NCBI RefSeq assembly: GCF_019160155.1
Contig: NZ_JAFNIH010000035.1
Span: 62,001 to 126,000 of the forward strand
DNA length: 64,000 nt
Direction: 5' to 3'
Source of the DNA: Pinisolibacter aquiterrae
GTDB lineage: Bacteria; Pseudomonadota; Alphaproteobacteria; Rhizobiales; Ancalomicrobiaceae
Part shown: positions 1 through 12,710 of the stretch, piece by piece
Layout of the letters: each line of letters opens with the position of its first letter
How positions within the stretch are numbered: position 1 is the first letter of the stretch
Notes under the pieces: generated by a model
What the model was told of the DNA's origin: nothing
The model's input: only the letters and a program-made list of their open reading frames with translations
Databases searched by the model: none
Made by a program: the position numbers and the translations under genes

Positions 1-487
1 GATAGTGGATGGCGAAGAGCTTGCGCTGGATCAGATCCGGCTGCACCGGCTGACGCACGCGCAGCGCGACGTCGGCCTCGCGCATGGCGAGGTCGAGTTC
101 CTGATCGTCGAGGATCAGCTCCAGCTCCACCTCCGGATAGAGGTCGACGAATTCGTGGATCCGCGAGGTCAGCCAGGAGGTGCCGAGGCCGACCGTCGTG
201 GTGACGCGCAGCGTGCCGGTCGGCTTCTCGCGGGTCTCGACGAGGCGGGAGCGGGCCTGCTCGAGCTTCAGCATCACCTCGCGGGCGGTGCGGAACAGGA
301 GCTCGCCCTGCTCGGTCAGGATCAGGCCACGGGCATGGCGATGAAACAGCGGCACGCCGAGATCCTGCTCGAGGGCGGAGACCTGACGGCTCACCGCCGA
401 CTGGCTCATCTCGAGGAATTCACCCGCGTGGGTGAAGGACCCCGCGTCGGCGGCGGCGTGAAAGATCCTCAGCTTGTCCCAATCCAC
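1..487 (-). CDS. LysR-family transcriptional regulator (3' part outside window)
   Basis: The N-terminal ~162 residues of a LysR-type DNA-binding regulator are present; the C-terminal end lies beyond base 1. The protein opens VDWDKLRIFHAAADAGSFT, followed by the helix-turn-helix (SQSAVSRQVSALEQDLG) and the linker helix leading into the effector domain (TLRVTTTVGLG). I place the start at a GTG (485-487), because the family consensus begins exactly there. It follows trxB on the same strand with a gap of about 68 nt, so co-transcription is possible. The effector and target genes cannot be told from this fragment. Confidence 0.9.
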   Translation of the reverse strand, partial: MDWDKLRIFHAAADAGSFTHAGEFLEMSQSAVSRQVSALEQDLGVPLFHRHARGLILTEQGELLFRTAREVMLKLEQARSRLVETREKPTGTLRVTTTVGLGTSWLTSRIHEFVDLYPEVELELILDDQELDLAMREADVALRVRQPVQPDLIQRKLFAIHY

Positions 488-555
488 GGATGCTTCCCCC
501 CAAGTGTCTGTCGTCCGTCGCGGCCTGTCCTCCGCGCGGGTCCGGTCGGCGCCGC

Positions 556-1503
556 TCAGGCGCCGTGTCCGGCCAGATATTTTTCGGCCTCGAGCGCGGC
601 CATGCAGCCCATTCCGGCGGCGGTGACGGCCTGACGGAACACGTCGTCGGCGACGTCACCGGCGGCGAAGACGCCGGGGATCGAGGTGCGCGACGTGCCG
701 GGCTCGACCCAGAGATAGCCGGACGGCTTCAGTTTGAGTTGCCCCTCGAAGAGTTCGACCGCCGGTTTGTGGCCGATCGCCACGAAGAGGCCGTCGCAGG
801 GGATCTCGCGCAGGGCGCCGGTCACGGTGTCCTTCAGACGCACGCCGGTCACCGACGGCGGCATGCCGCCCGCGCCCAGCACCTCGTCGACGGCCGCGTT
901 CCAGATCACCTCGATCTTCGGGTTCTCGAACAGGCGGTTCTGGAGGATGCGTTCGGCGCGGAAGCCCTCGCGGCGGTGGACCACCGTCACCTTGGAGGCG
1001 TGGTTGGTCAGATAGAGCGCCTCCTCGACGGCCGAGTTGCCGCCGCCGACCACGACCACTTCCTTGCCGCGATAGAAGAACCCGTCGCAGGTGGCGCAGG
1101 CCGAGACGCCGAAGCCGCGGAACTTCTCCTCCGAGGGGATGCCGAGCCATTTCGCCTGGGCGCCGGTGGCGATGATCAGCACGTCGCAGGTCCAGGTGTC
1201 GCCACCGTCGAGCGTCAGGGTGAAGGGCTTCGCCGAGAGGTCGGCCTTCACCACCGTGTCGGAGAGGAATTTCGTGCCGCAGTGCTCGGCCTGGAGGCGC
1301 ATCTGTTCCACCAGCCACGGGCCCTGGATCGGCTCGGCGAAGCCGGGGTAGTTCTCGACCTCGGTGGTGACCGTCAGCTGGCCGCCGATCTGGATGCCGG
1401 CGATCAGCACCGGCTCCAACATGGCGCGGGCGGCATAGATGGCGGCGGTATAGCCGGCCGGGCCGGAGCCGATGACGAGAACGCGGGCGTGATGCTGGGG
1501 CAT
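556..1503 (-). CDS. trxB: Thioredoxin reductase (NADPH)
   Basis: Cytoplasmic FAD enzyme that reduces thioredoxin with NADPH. The 315-residue length is typical. The FAD-binding GSGPAGYTAAIYAARA motif lies near the N terminus, the redox-active CATCDGFFYRGKEVVVVGGG region (CxxC followed by the NADPH Rossmann motif) is in the middle, and the C-terminal FAD motif PGVFAAGDVADDVFRQ is followed by QAVTAAGMGCMAALEAE. The ATG at 1503 (MPQHHARVLVIG) was chosen over an upstream GTG at 1539 because it sits just before the first Rossmann strand. The gene lies between a lipid A acyltransferase and a LysR regulator, all on the minus strand. Confidence 0.96.
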   Translation of the reverse strand: MPQHHARVLVIGSGPAGYTAAIYAARAMLEPVLIAGIQIGGQLTVTTEVENYPGFAEPIQGPWLVEQMRLQAEHCGTKFLSDTVVKADLSAKPFTLTLDGGDTWTCDVLIIATGAQAKWLGIPSEEKFRGFGVSACATCDGFFYRGKEVVVVGGGNSAVEEALYLTNHASKVTVVHRREGFRAERILQNRLFENPKIEVIWNAAVDEVLGAGGMPPSVTGVRLKDTVTGALREIPCDGLFVAIGHKPAVELFEGQLKLKPSGYLWVEPGTSRTSIPGVFAAGDVADDVFRQAVTAAGMGCMAALEAEKYLAGHGA

Positions 1504-1556
1504 CGGATGTCCATCCCATTCCGAGAAAGCGGGTTTCACCTCATCATATAGTCCAA

Positions 1557-1578
1557 GGGGTGGGGATTCCCCAACCCC
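1557..1578 (-). terminator. GC-rich hairpin after the acyltransferase gene
   Basis: GGGG-T-GGGG pairs with CCCC-AA-CCCC around a 3-nt loop, about 20 nt past the stop of the minus-strand acyltransferase gene and upstream of trxB. Only a very short T run follows, so it could be a weak terminator or an RNA-stabilising hairpin. Confidence 0.4.
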
Positions 1579-1600
1579 CCGTGAGAAGAAAACGACCGTT

Positions 1601-2503
1601 TCACAACCATTTACGATGCGCCCACATCCATTGTTCGGGATGTTCGCGGATCCATTCCTCGAAGACGGCGTGGATGGAGCGGGTCAGGCTCTCGACGTCG
1701 GCGCCCGCATCGTCGGTGCGGGGCACCTCGAGCCAGCGGCCGTCGAGCCGAAAATGGGCGCCGTGGGTGCGGATCGAGCGGCCGACGAAGAGCGGCAGGC
1801 CGAGCCGACGGGCGAGCAGCGCCGGGAAGGGCGTGGCGGCGGCGGGGCGGCCGAAGAAGTCGAGGGTGATCCCGGTCGGGTCCTTGAGATCGGCCAGGAT
1901 CGCCAGCGTCGCCCCGGATTTGGCGAGCGACTTCAGCTTGACCGCGATGGTGCGGTCGAGCGCCATCAGGCCGCCGGCATAGAGGGCGCGGCGGCGCTCG
2001 GCCAGCCATTCCTCGACCGCCGGATTGCGCAAGGGCTTGTAGACGGCGCGCAGGTCGAGGCCGGCGGCGGCGAGGGGCACCGACACCAGTTCCCAATTGC
2101 CGGTGTGGAGCGAGACGAAGATCGCGCCGCCGCGCGCCTTCTCGAACGTGTCGGGCGGGAGATGATCCCAGGTGATCCGCTCCGGCTCCTTCAGGAGATC
2201 GGGCAGGAGGATGGTCTCGGCGGCGGTGCGGCCGAGGTTCTCCCACATGTCGCGGACGATACGGCGCCGGGTGGCGCGGTCCATCTCGGGGAAGGCGGCG
2301 GCGAGATGGCCGTGGACGCGGGCGTGGCGCTGGTTCAGCGGCGCGAAGGTGCGCCAAGCCCACCCCATGAAGGCGGAAGCGCGGTCGACGCCGAGGAGGC
2401 CGAGCAGGCGGGCGATCGCCACCAGTCCCCAATATTGCACGCGATGCGCGATCCGTCGCCGTCCGGCGGCGGTGAACACAGCGGTGAGGGGGGGCGTCGC
2501 CAT
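1601..2503 (-). CDS. Lysophospholipid/lipid A acyltransferase (LpxL/HtrB family)
   Basis: Predicted inner-membrane acyltransferase that adds a secondary acyl chain to lipid A. The 300-residue protein has an N-terminal hydrophobic stretch (VQYWGLVAIARLLGLLG). It carries the family's HX4E catalytic motif as HTGNWE, followed by a KPLRNP block (phosphate/acceptor region) and ILADLKDPTG, then FFGRPAAATPFPALLARR. The ATG at 2503 (MATPPLTAV) is preferred; an in-frame start 75 nt upstream would add a basic, unconserved tail. It is divergent from hldD and the LPS core operon, which fits a role in LPS assembly. Which acyl position it serves (LpxL, LpxM or a very-long-chain LpxXL type) cannot be decided here. 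Confidence 0.88.
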   Translation of the reverse strand: MATPPLTAVFTAAGRRRIAHRVQYWGLVAIARLLGLLGVDRASAFMGWAWRTFAPLNQRHARVHGHLAAAFPEMDRATRRRIVRDMWENLGRTAAETILLPDLLKEPERITWDHLPPDTFEKARGGAIFVSLHTGNWELVSVPLAAAGLDLRAVYKPLRNPAVEEWLAERRRALYAGGLMALDRTIAVKLKSLAKSGATLAILADLKDPTGITLDFFGRPAAATPFPALLARRLGLPLFVGRSIRTHGAHFRLDGRWLEVPRTDDAGADVESLTRSIHAVFEEWIREHPEQWMWAHRKWL

Positions 2504-2673
2504 CGTATCCCGAGCGGTTCGGCGGGGGAAGGCCCGCGGCTGCGAACGGTTCTTAGCGAATGCGCCCCCTCGGGGCAAGGCGAGGCGGGGTGGAGGGCGC
2601 GGTGGACCTCGCGGCGGCCTTGATCTAGAGAGGGAGCTCTTCGCGAGAGCGCGGCCGGAACGGGAGACGTTCG

Positions 2674-3618
2674 ATGATCGTGGTGACGGGCGGGGCCGGA
2701 ATGATCGGCGCCAATCTGGTGATGGCGCTCAACGGCGAGGGCCGCGACGACATTCTGGTGGTCGACGACCTCACCGACGGCACCAAATTCGCCAATCTCG
2801 TCGAGGCGCGCATCGCCGATTATCAGGACAAGGACGATTTCCTCGCCCGCATCCTCGCCGGCGAGGAGATGGGGATCGAGGTGATCTTCCATCAGGGCGC
2901 CTGCTCGGCCACCACCGAGTGGGACGGGCGCTTCATGATGAAGGTCAACTACGACTACACCAAAGCGCTCTATCACTATTGCAAGACCCGCAAGATCCCC
3001 TTCCTCTACGCCTCCTCGGCGGCCGTCTACGGCGGCGGGACGACGTTCCGCGAAGAGTATGAATTCGAGGCGCCGCTCAACGTCTACGGCTGGTCGAAGA
3101 AGCTCTTCGACGACTATCTGCGCCGCAATCATCGCGAGGGCGACCCGCCGGTGGTGGGGCTTCGCTACTTCAACGTCTACGGACCGCGCGAGGGCCACAA
3201 GGGCACCATGGCCTCGGTCGCCTTCCACCTCTTCAACCAGGTGAAGCGCGGCGAGAACCCCAAGCTCTTCGGCGCCTGGGAGGGCTACGGGCCGGGCGAG
3301 CAGAGTCGCGACTTCGTCCATGTCGAGGACGTGGCGGCGGTCAATCTGTGGTGCTGGCACAAGGGCGCCTCGGGCATCTTCAACTGCGGCACCGGGCGCT
3401 CGCAGCCGTTCAAGACGGTCGCCGAGGGGGTGATCGCCGGGCTCGGGCAGGGCCGAATCGAGTTCATCGACTTCCCCGACCATCTCAAGGGGCGCTATCA
3501 GAGCTTCACCCAGGCGGACATGTCGAAACTGCGCGCGGCCGGCTACAACGGCGCCTTCCGCGACGTGGAGACCGGCGTTCGGGAGTATGTCGAATGGCTC
3601 CGCGCGCGATCCTCGTGA
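2674..3618 (+). CDS. hldD: ADP-L-glycero-D-manno-heptose 6-epimerase
   Basis: NADP-dependent short-chain dehydrogenase-type epimerase that makes the L,D-heptose nucleotide precursor of the LPS inner core. At 314 residues it matches the family. The N-terminal cofactor motif is [12 protein letters not shown], and the catalytic Tyr-x3-Lys is seen as YGWSKK. Other family blocks are [43 protein letters not shown] and the C-terminal [11 protein letters not shown] purine-rich RBS (GGGAGA) precedes the ATG. The next gene, waaF, starts inside its last 25 nt in another frame, which indicates an operon and translational coupling. Confidence 0.96.
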   Translation: MIVVTGGAGMIGANLVMALNGEGRDDILVVDDLTDGTKFANLVEARIADYQDKDDFLARILAGEEMGIEVIFHQGACSATTEWDGRFMMKVNYDYTKALYHYCKTRKIPFLYASSAAVYGGGTTFREEYEFEAPLNVYGWSKKLFDDYLRRNHREGDPPVVGLRYFNVYGPREGHKGTMASVAFHLFNQVKRGENPKLFGAWEGYGPGEQSRDFVHVEDVAAVNLWCWHKGASGIFNCGTGRSQPFKTVAEGVIAGLGQGRIEFIDFPDHLKGRYQSFTQADMSKLRAAGYNGAFRDVETGVREYVEWLRARSS

Positions 3619-4598
3619 TCGGCCCACGCTGGGTCGGCGACATGGTGATGGCCCAGTGCCTGTTTTCGGCGCTGAAGGCGCGCGAGCCCGACGTGGCGAT
3701 CGACGTGGTGGCGCCGAGCTGGGCGACGCCGCTCCTCGACCGGATGCCGGAGGTGCGGCGGCGGATCGATGCGCCCTTTCGTCCGAAGGAATTCGGGCTC
3801 GGCGCGCGTTGGCGGCTCGGGCGGGATCTCGCCGGGCGATACGACGCGGCCTATGTGCTGCCGGGGAGTTGGAAATCGGCGCTGGTGCCGTTCTTCGCGC
3901 GGGTGCCGGTCCGGATCGGTTATCGGAAGGAGATGCGCTACGGGCTCCTCACCCGCATGCCGGCGCTGCCGAAGGCGCTGAAGCGCAAGACCGCCGACAC
4001 CTATTTCCGGCTCGCCGAGGTCGACGGGCCGCGCCCGGATCCGAGGCTCACGGTCGATACCGCCAATCGCGATCGGCTGCTCGCCGCGCATGGGCTCGCG
4101 GTGGGGGGCTACGTCGCCCTCATGCCGGGGGCGGAATATGGGCCGGCGAAGCGCTGGCCGTCGCGCCACTATGCGGCGTTGGCGGTCGCGCGGATGGCGG
4201 CGGGCGACCGGGTGATCCTGCTCGGCAGCCCCAAGGACGCCGAGGTCGGGGCGGAGATCGTCGCGCTGGCGCCGGGCGTGATCGATCTGACCGGCCAGAC
4301 CCGACTCGAGGATGCGATCGATCTCCTCTCGGTGGCGCGGCTCGCGGTCTGCAACGACAGCGGTCTGATGCACGTGGCCGCGGCGGTCGGCACGCCGGTG
4401 GTGGCGGTCTACGGCTCGACCTCGGCGGCGAACACGCCGCCGCTCTCGCCGCGCGCGGAGATCGTCACGCTCGGGCTCTCCTGTTCGCCCTGTCACGAGA
4501 AGGTCTGCCCGCTCGGCCATCTCGACTGCCTGGAGAAGCTCGAGCCCGGCCTCGTCGCGGCGGCGGCGGAGCGGGTGACGGGGAAGGCGGGTCGATGA
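3594..4598 (+). CDS. waaF: LPS heptosyltransferase II (ADP-heptose:LPS heptosyltransferase, GT9)
   Basis: Adds the second L,D-heptose to the LPS inner core, using the ADP-heptose made with HldD. The 334-residue GT9 protein opens [20 protein letters not shown], the WaaF-type N terminus (heptosyltransferase I usually has SSxGD). It contains [13 protein letters not shown] and the ADP-heptose site [21 protein letters not shown], then a Cys-rich tail ([19 protein letters not shown]) typical of the family. The ATG at 3594 overlaps the end of hldD by 25 nt, and the stop overlaps the waaC start (ATGA at 4595). Confidence 0.92.
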   Translation: MAPRAILVIGPRWVGDMVMAQCLFSALKAREPDVAIDVVAPSWATPLLDRMPEVRRRIDAPFRPKEFGLGARWRLGRDLAGRYDAAYVLPGSWKSALVPFFARVPVRIGYRKEMRYGLLTRMPALPKALKRKTADTYFRLAEVDGPRPDPRLTVDTANRDRLLAAHGLAVGGYVALMPGAEYGPAKRWPSRHYAALAVARMAAGDRVILLGSPKDAEVGAEIVALAPGVIDLTGQTRLEDAIDLLSVARLAVCNDSGLMHVAAAVGTPVVAVYGSTSAANTPPLSPRAEIVTLGLSCSPCHEKVCPLGHLDCLEKLEPGLVAAAAERVTGKAGR

Positions 4599-5596
4599 AG
4601 GCGTTGCTGGTCAAGACCTCGTCGATGGGCGACGTGATCCACACCTTCCCGGCGGTGACCGAGGCGCTGGCCAAGCGGCCGGATCTGATCATCGACTGGC
4701 TGGTCGAGGAGAGTTTCGTCGAGGTGGCGCGGCTCCATCCGGGGGTGCGCAAGGTGATCCCGGTGGCGGTCCGGCGCTGGCGCAAGGGGATCCTCCGGGC
4801 CGAGACGCGGGCGGAGATCTCCGGTGTCCGGCGGGCCTTGCGGCTCGAGACCTACGATCTCGTCCTCGACGCGCAGGGGCTGATCAAGAGCGCATGGCTC
4901 GCCCGTTTCGCGCGCCGGCCGATCGAGGGCTTCGACAAGCGCAGCGTGCGCGAATGGCCGGCGAGCCTCGTCTATGCGCGCGGCCACACCATCGCCCGCG
5001 AGGGCCACGCGATCGACCGGACGCGACGGCTGTTCGGGGCGGTGTTCGGCTATGAGCCGGATCTCGACCAGTTCGCCTCCGGCCTCGAGCGCGAGGGTCC
5101 CGGCAGCGACGAGGTCTTTCTCCTGCACGGCACGACCTGGCCGACCAAGCGCTGGCCGACCGGCGCCTGGATCGATCTGGCGCGGGGGCTGGTCGCGCGC
5201 GGGCTGGTGCCGGTCGTCACCCATGCCGACCCGGTCGAGGCGACGGTGGCCGAGGCGATCGCGGCGGCCGTGCCCGGGGTCGTCCATCTGCCGAAGACCC
5301 GGCTCGGCACCCTGGCGGATCGGCTCGGCCGGGCGCGCGGCGCCGTCGGGGTCGATACCGGGCTCACCCATCTCGCCGCCGCCTTCGGCCTGCCGACGGT
5401 GGCGCTCTTCTCCTCGACGGTGCCGGGACTGACCGGGCCGATGGGGCGGGCGACGGAGGTGATCGCCTCCGAGGCGGCCTGCGCGCCGTGCCGGCAGAGG
5501 ACCTGCCGGTTGACGCCGGGCGCGGCCGTTCTCGCCTGTCACGCCACCATGGGGGCGGACCGCGTCCTCGCCTCGATCGATCGGTGGGCCCCATGA
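4595..5596 (+). CDS. waaC: LPS heptosyltransferase I (GT9)
   Basis: Adds the first heptose to Kdo-lipid A. The 333-residue protein begins [20 protein letters not shown], the characteristic WaaC N terminus with the catalytic-region Asp. It continues with LDAQGLIKSAWLAR, FLLHGTTWPTKRWP and the ADP-heptose binding segment VDTGLTHLAAAFGLPTVALF. A C-terminal Cys-containing tail (ACAPCRQRTCRL) resembles the one in the preceding WaaF. Start and stop codons overlap those of the flanking genes (ATGA at 4595 and 5593), so translation is probably coupled. Confidence 0.92.
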   Translation: MKALLVKTSSMGDVIHTFPAVTEALAKRPDLIIDWLVEESFVEVARLHPGVRKVIPVAVRRWRKGILRAETRAEISGVRRALRLETYDLVLDAQGLIKSAWLARFARRPIEGFDKRSVREWPASLVYARGHTIAREGHAIDRTRRLFGAVFGYEPDLDQFASGLEREGPGSDEVFLLHGTTWPTKRWPTGAWIDLARGLVARGLVPVVTHADPVEATVAEAIAAAVPGVVHLPKTRLGTLADRLGRARGAVGVDTGLTHLAAAFGLPTVALFSSTVPGLTGPMGRATEVIASEAACAPCRQRTCRLTPGAAVLACHATMGADRVLASIDRWAP

Positions 5597-6342
5597 GCGA
5601 GCCGCGTCTCTCCGCGATCCTGATCACCCGCGACGAGGCGGCGGATCTGCCCGACTGCCTCGCCTCGCTCGCCTTCTGCGACGAGATCGTGGTGGTCGAT
5701 TCCGGTTCGACCGACGCCACCGTGGCGATCGCCGAGGGGGCCGGCGCGCGGGTGAGCGTAACGGCGGACTGGCCCGGGTTCGGACCGCAAAAGCAGCGCG
5801 CGCTCGACCGGGCGACCGGCGACTGGGTGTTGTCGATCGACGCCGACGAGCGGATCCCGGCCGATCTCGCGGCGGAGATCCGGGCGGCGATCGCCCGCGG
5901 CGGGGCCGAGACGGGCTTTCGGATCAACCGGCGCTCGACGTTCCTCGGCCGGTTTCTTCTCCACGGCGGCTGGTATCCCGACCGGGTCCTCAGGCTGGCG
6001 CGGCGCGACGCGGCACGGTTCACGCCCGATCGGGTCCACGAACGGCTGGTGGTCGAGGGGGCGGTCGGCGATCTCTCCGCCGACATGGTCCACCATTCCT
6101 ACCGCTCGATCGACGAGGTGCTCGACAAGGGCCGGCGCTATGCGCTCGCCTCGGCCGCCGAGCGGCGCGCGCGCGGCAAGCGCGGCGGGCTCGCCACCGC
6201 GCTCCTCAGGGCGACATGGGCGTTCCTGCGCCACTATCTCTTGAAACAGGGGTTCCGCGACGGGGCGCACGGGTTCGTCGCCGCGCTCGCCAAGGCGCAG
6301 GAGACGTTCTGGCGCTGGCTCGCGGTCGGCTGGGAGCGGTGA
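5593..6342 (+). CDS. Family 2 glycosyltransferase, LPS core (WaaE/KdtX-like)
   Basis: A 249-residue GT-A fold glycosyltransferase. The N-terminal LSAILITRDEAADLPDCLAS, the VVVDSGSTDAT nucleotide-sugar motif and the metal-binding D-x-D region (LSIDADER) are all visible. HGGWYPDRVLRLARR and the basic C-terminal amphipathic helices are as in the WaaE/KdtX group, which adds a glucose to inner-core heptose. It is the last gene of the hldD-waaF-waaC run, with a 4-nt ATGA overlap. The donor and acceptor sugars are inferred from context only. Confidence 0.82.
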   Translation: MSEPRLSAILITRDEAADLPDCLASLAFCDEIVVVDSGSTDATVAIAEGAGARVSVTADWPGFGPQKQRALDRATGDWVLSIDADERIPADLAAEIRAAIARGGAETGFRINRRSTFLGRFLLHGGWYPDRVLRLARRDAARFTPDRVHERLVVEGAVGDLSADMVHHSYRSIDEVLDKGRRYALASAAERRARGKRGGLATALLRATWAFLRHYLLKQGFRDGAHGFVAALAKAQETFWRWLAVGWER

Positions 6343-6388
6343 TCCCGGCCGCTCGAGATCGTTCCATTCGGCTTCGAGCGGAGGCGCT

Positions 6389-6500
6389 TCATCCCGAGGT
6401 GCGAGCGTGAGCTCGCTCGAAGGGGGAAGGGCCGAGAGGCACGGCCCGTCGTGGCTTCGCCCTTCGAGGCACGGTCTTGCGACCGTGCGCCTCGGGGTGA
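6389..6500. repeat. Intergenic mosaic palindromic repeat (two hairpins)
   Basis: The block is bounded by near-perfect inverted repeats TCATCCCGAGG (6389-6399) and CCTCGGGGTGA (6490-6500). Inside are two hairpins: GAGGTGCGAGC/GCTCGCTC near 6397-6418 and GAGGCACGGTC/GACCGTGCGCCTC at 6466-6493. This layout matches the dispersed intergenic repeats seen in many Hyphomicrobiales genomes. It lies between the end of the LPS operon and greA. Confidence 0.6.
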
Positions 6501-6572
6501 AGCCGAACGAAGGGCCGTGGGGCATGAACCTGCGGCGTCGGGCGGGATTTTTCGTGTCCGCCACCGAACGCG

Positions 6573-6600
6573 AAAACGGCGCCCGCGAGGGCGCCGTTCG
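6573..6600 (-). terminator. Terminator of greA
   Basis: Read on the minus strand, AACGGCGCCC and GGGCGCCGTT pair around a 4-nt loop and are followed by a short TTTCG run. The hairpin begins 25 nt after the greA stop, the expected place for a Rho-independent terminator. Confidence 0.7.
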
Positions 6601-6624
6601 ATCGATGGTCGGGCGAGGCGCGGC

Positions 6625-7098
6625 TCAGGCGTAGCGAACCGCCATCACCTCGTAGGAGCGGGCGCCGCCGGGCGAGATCACCTCGACGGTGTCGCCGATG
6701 TCCTTGCCGATGAGCGCGCGTGCGATCGGCGAGGAGATCGAGATCTTGCCCTGCTTCACGTCGGCCTCCATGTCGCCGACGATCTGGTACTTCTTCTCCT
6801 CCTCGGTGTCCTCGTCGATGAGGGTCACCGTGGCGCCGAACTTGATCTTGGTGCCGGTGAGCTTGGACACGTCGATGATCTCGGCGCGGCCGAGCTTGTC
6901 CTCGAGCTCCGCGATCCGGCCCTCGTTGTGGCTCTGCTGTTCCTTGGCGGAATGATATTCGGCATTTTCCGAAAGGTCGCCGTGGGCGCGCGCTTCCGAG
7001 ATGGCCTGGATGATGCGCGGGCGCTCGACCTGCTGACGTTGCTTCAGCTCGGTTTCGAGAGCGGCATGGCCGCCCGCGGTCATCGGAATCTTCTCCAT
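6625..7098 (-). CDS. greA: Transcription elongation factor GreA
   Basis: Enters the RNA polymerase secondary channel and promotes cleavage of backtracked transcripts. The 157-residue protein starts [19 protein letters not shown]. The coiled-coil N domain carries the conserved acidic tip ([20 protein letters not shown]). The C-terminal FKBP-like domain ends [19 protein letters not shown] followed by SPGG. The ATG at 7098 is chosen because it begins the conserved N terminus and has an AGGAAGGG RBS; the frame is open further upstream but without family similarity. It lies downstream of carB on the same strand. Confidence 0.96.
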   Translation of the reverse strand: MEKIPMTAGGHAALETELKQRQQVERPRIIQAISEARAHGDLSENAEYHSAKEQQSHNEGRIAELEDKLGRAEIIDVSKLTGTKIKFGATVTLIDEDTEEEKKYQIVGDMEADVKQGKISISSPIARALIGKDIGDTVEVISPGGARSYEVMAVRYA

Positions 7099-7262
7099 GG
7101 GTCTCGACCCTTCCTCATGCGCCCGGTATCGCCGAGCGTCGAACGGTGAACGAACACGGCTCACGTCCTCGCGACGGGAGCCGTGTGTCGTCGTCGGTCC
7201 CGCGTCTCGGCCGAAGCCTCGCGCGGGGATGTGTCACGTCGCTCGACGCGCCTCGGGCGCGA

Positions 7263-10580
<3,318 letters not shown>

Positions 10581-10857
10581 GCGTGCTCGCGACCATGCCG
10601 ACGCGATCGCTATGGGAGCGTCTCGCGCCGGTTCGTGTACCGGGTAAGTCGGAAATTCGTCCAGACCGGGCGGGGTTATAGGGGAAAAGACGGGCGCGGG
10701 GAAGGGGAAGCGTCGGTCGGGGACGTCGCATCCACCGCCGGTGACGATCGGACGCCACGGAACATATGCGGAAACAACGCTTTGTTTACCCCGGAGGCCG
10801 ATCGTGACGCCGTATCGGGCGCGTCGCGGTCCCCGCCTCGCGCAGGGGAGCCTGTCG

Positions 10858-12546
10858 ATGTTCAACTTTCACGCGATTTCCTTCCGTGTCGCGGCGGTCG
10901 TCGTCCTGGCGGTCGTGGCGGTCTCCGGCGTCGGTGTCCTGGGCTATCTCGATCTGAGCTCGTCCTTGCGCGAGCAGAAGGCGCAGGAGCTGCATCATCA
11001 GGTGGAGACGGCGGCGACCATCATCGAGGGCTTCCGCGCGCGGGCGGCGAAGGGGGAGATGAGCGAGGCGGAGGCGCAGGCGGCCGCCAAGGCGGCGCTG
11101 CGGCCGGTGCGCTTCGGCGCCGACGGCAACTACTTCTTCGTCTACGACATGCAGGGCAACAACATCCTCCTGCCGGGCAAGCCCGAACTCGAGGGCAAGA
11201 GCCTGATCGACATGAAGGACAAGAGCGGGCGCTTCATCGTCCGCGATCTGATCGCTCTCGCGCGCGCCGGCGGCGGCCTCTACGTCTACGACTGGGTCAA
11301 GCCGGGCGACACGGAAGCGAGCGTCAAACTCTCCTACGCTCAGGGGATTTCCGGTTGGAACTGGATGCTCGGCACCGGCTTCCACGTGCCCGACATGGAC
11401 GCGGCGCTGGCGGCGAGCTCGCGCAGTCTGATCGGCGCGACCCTGCTCGCGCTGGGGGCGCTGGCGGCGGCGGCCTGGGCGGTGACGCGCAGCATATCGC
11501 GTCCGTTGTCGCGGCTCACCGGGTCGATGGACCGGCTCGTCGGCGGCGATCTCGACGCCGAGGTCGCCGGCGCAGCGCGGCGCGACGAGATCGGGCTGAT
11601 TGCCCGCTCGGTGGTCGCCTTCCGCGATCTCCTGCGCCGGCGTCTCGCGGCGGAGGCGGCGGCCGAGCAGAAGCGCATCCTCGACGAGGAACACCGCCGC
11701 CAGGAGGTGCTCGCCGGGATGGCGAACGAATTCGACGGCAGCGTCAAGAAGACCGCCGGCGGCATGGACGTGACCGTCGCGGGCTTCGAATCGGCGGCGC
11801 GCGATCTCTCGGCGATGGCGGCGGACACCCGCGTCCAGGCGGAGAAGAGCGCCTCGGCCGGCCGCACGGCGCGGGAGAACGTCCAGGCGGTGTCGAGCGC
11901 GGCGGAGGAGCTTTCCGCCTCGATCTCGGAGATCGTCGCCCAGGTCGATCACGCGGCGGAACTGACCGGCGGCGCGGTGCGCGACATGGTCCATGCGACC
12001 GAGGTGATCCACGGTCTCGACACGGCCTCCTCGGAGATCGGCAAGGTGGTGGCGCTGATCGAGGAGATCGCGTCGCAGACCAATCTCCTCGCCCTCAACG
12101 CCACGATCGAGGCGGCGCGCGCGGGCGAGGCCGGCAAGGGCTTCGCGGTGGTCGCCTCCGAGGTCAAGGTCCTGGCCGGGCAGACCTCCAAGGCGACCGA
12201 GGAGATCTCGCGCCGGATCACCGTGATCCAGCAGGCGACGCAGGAGGCGGTGGCGGCGACCGGATCGGTCGGCGCCAGCATCGAGCGGGTCAACACCATC
12301 TCCTCGTCGATCGCCGGCACGCTCGACCAGCAGAACGCCGCCGTCGCGGAGATCTCGCAGGCGATCACCGGCACCTTCGCCGCCGTCGGCGGGCTCGCCG
12401 CCGACATGGAACGGCTGATGGCCAACGCGACCGCCTCCGACGGCAAGTCGCAGGACGTGGCCGAGGCGGCGCGGCGGCTGCGGGGCGACACCGAGTTGCT
12501 GCAGACCCAGGTCGATCGCCTGATGCGCGAGCTCAGGACCGCGTGA
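10858..12546 (+). CDS. Methyl-accepting chemotaxis protein with Cache sensor
   Basis: A 562-residue inner-membrane chemoreceptor. TM1 is residues ~8-30. It is followed by a periplasmic single Cache (sCache_2) domain with the typical [17 protein letters not shown] and [10 protein letters not shown] segments, then TM2 ([20 protein letters not shown]). A HAMP domain ([20 protein letters not shown]) and the signalling hairpin [20 protein letters not shown] with [15 protein letters not shown] complete the protein. There is no C-terminal CheR-tethering pentapeptide. The ATG at 10858 follows an AGGGGAG RBS. It is transcribed divergently from carB. The ligand is unknown; related sensors bind small carboxylates. 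Confidence 0.94.
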   Translation: MFNFHAISFRVAAVVVLAVVAVSGVGVLGYLDLSSSLREQKAQELHHQVETAATIIEGFRARAAKGEMSEAEAQAAAKAALRPVRFGADGNYFFVYDMQGNNILLPGKPELEGKSLIDMKDKSGRFIVRDLIALARAGGGLYVYDWVKPGDTEASVKLSYAQGISGWNWMLGTGFHVPDMDAALAASSRSLIGATLLALGALAAAAWAVTRSISRPLSRLTGSMDRLVGGDLDAEVAGAARRDEIGLIARSVVAFRDLLRRRLAAEAAAEQKRILDEEHRRQEVLAGMANEFDGSVKKTAGGMDVTVAGFESAARDLSAMAADTRVQAEKSASAGRTARENVQAVSSAAEELSASISEIVAQVDHAAELTGGAVRDMVHATEVIHGLDTASSEIGKVVALIEEIASQTNLLALNATIEAARAGEAGKGFAVVASEVKVLAGQTSKATEEISRRITVIQQATQEAVAATGSVGASIERVNTISSSIAGTLDQQNAAVAEISQAITGTFAAVGGLAADMERLMANATASDGKSQDVAEAARRLRGDTELLQTQVDRLMRELRTA

Positions 12547-12710
12547 CACCGGCTCGAACGGAGAGAATCGACGGCGGCGGGCCTCGTCCGCCGCCGTCGC
12601 CGTTCGTCGAGCGGGGATGGGCGCGGTCTCTTTCGCGGCGCCCCGTCCGCAGGGTATAGATGCGGCGGGATGCCCGAGGCGGACGGGCCGTCGACCGAGG
12701 AGTGGCCGAG

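Noticed and set aside
547-565. GGCGCC-rich stem at the trxB stop as a terminator.
   Set aside because: It overlaps the stop codon and is self-complementary GC sequence without a T-tract.
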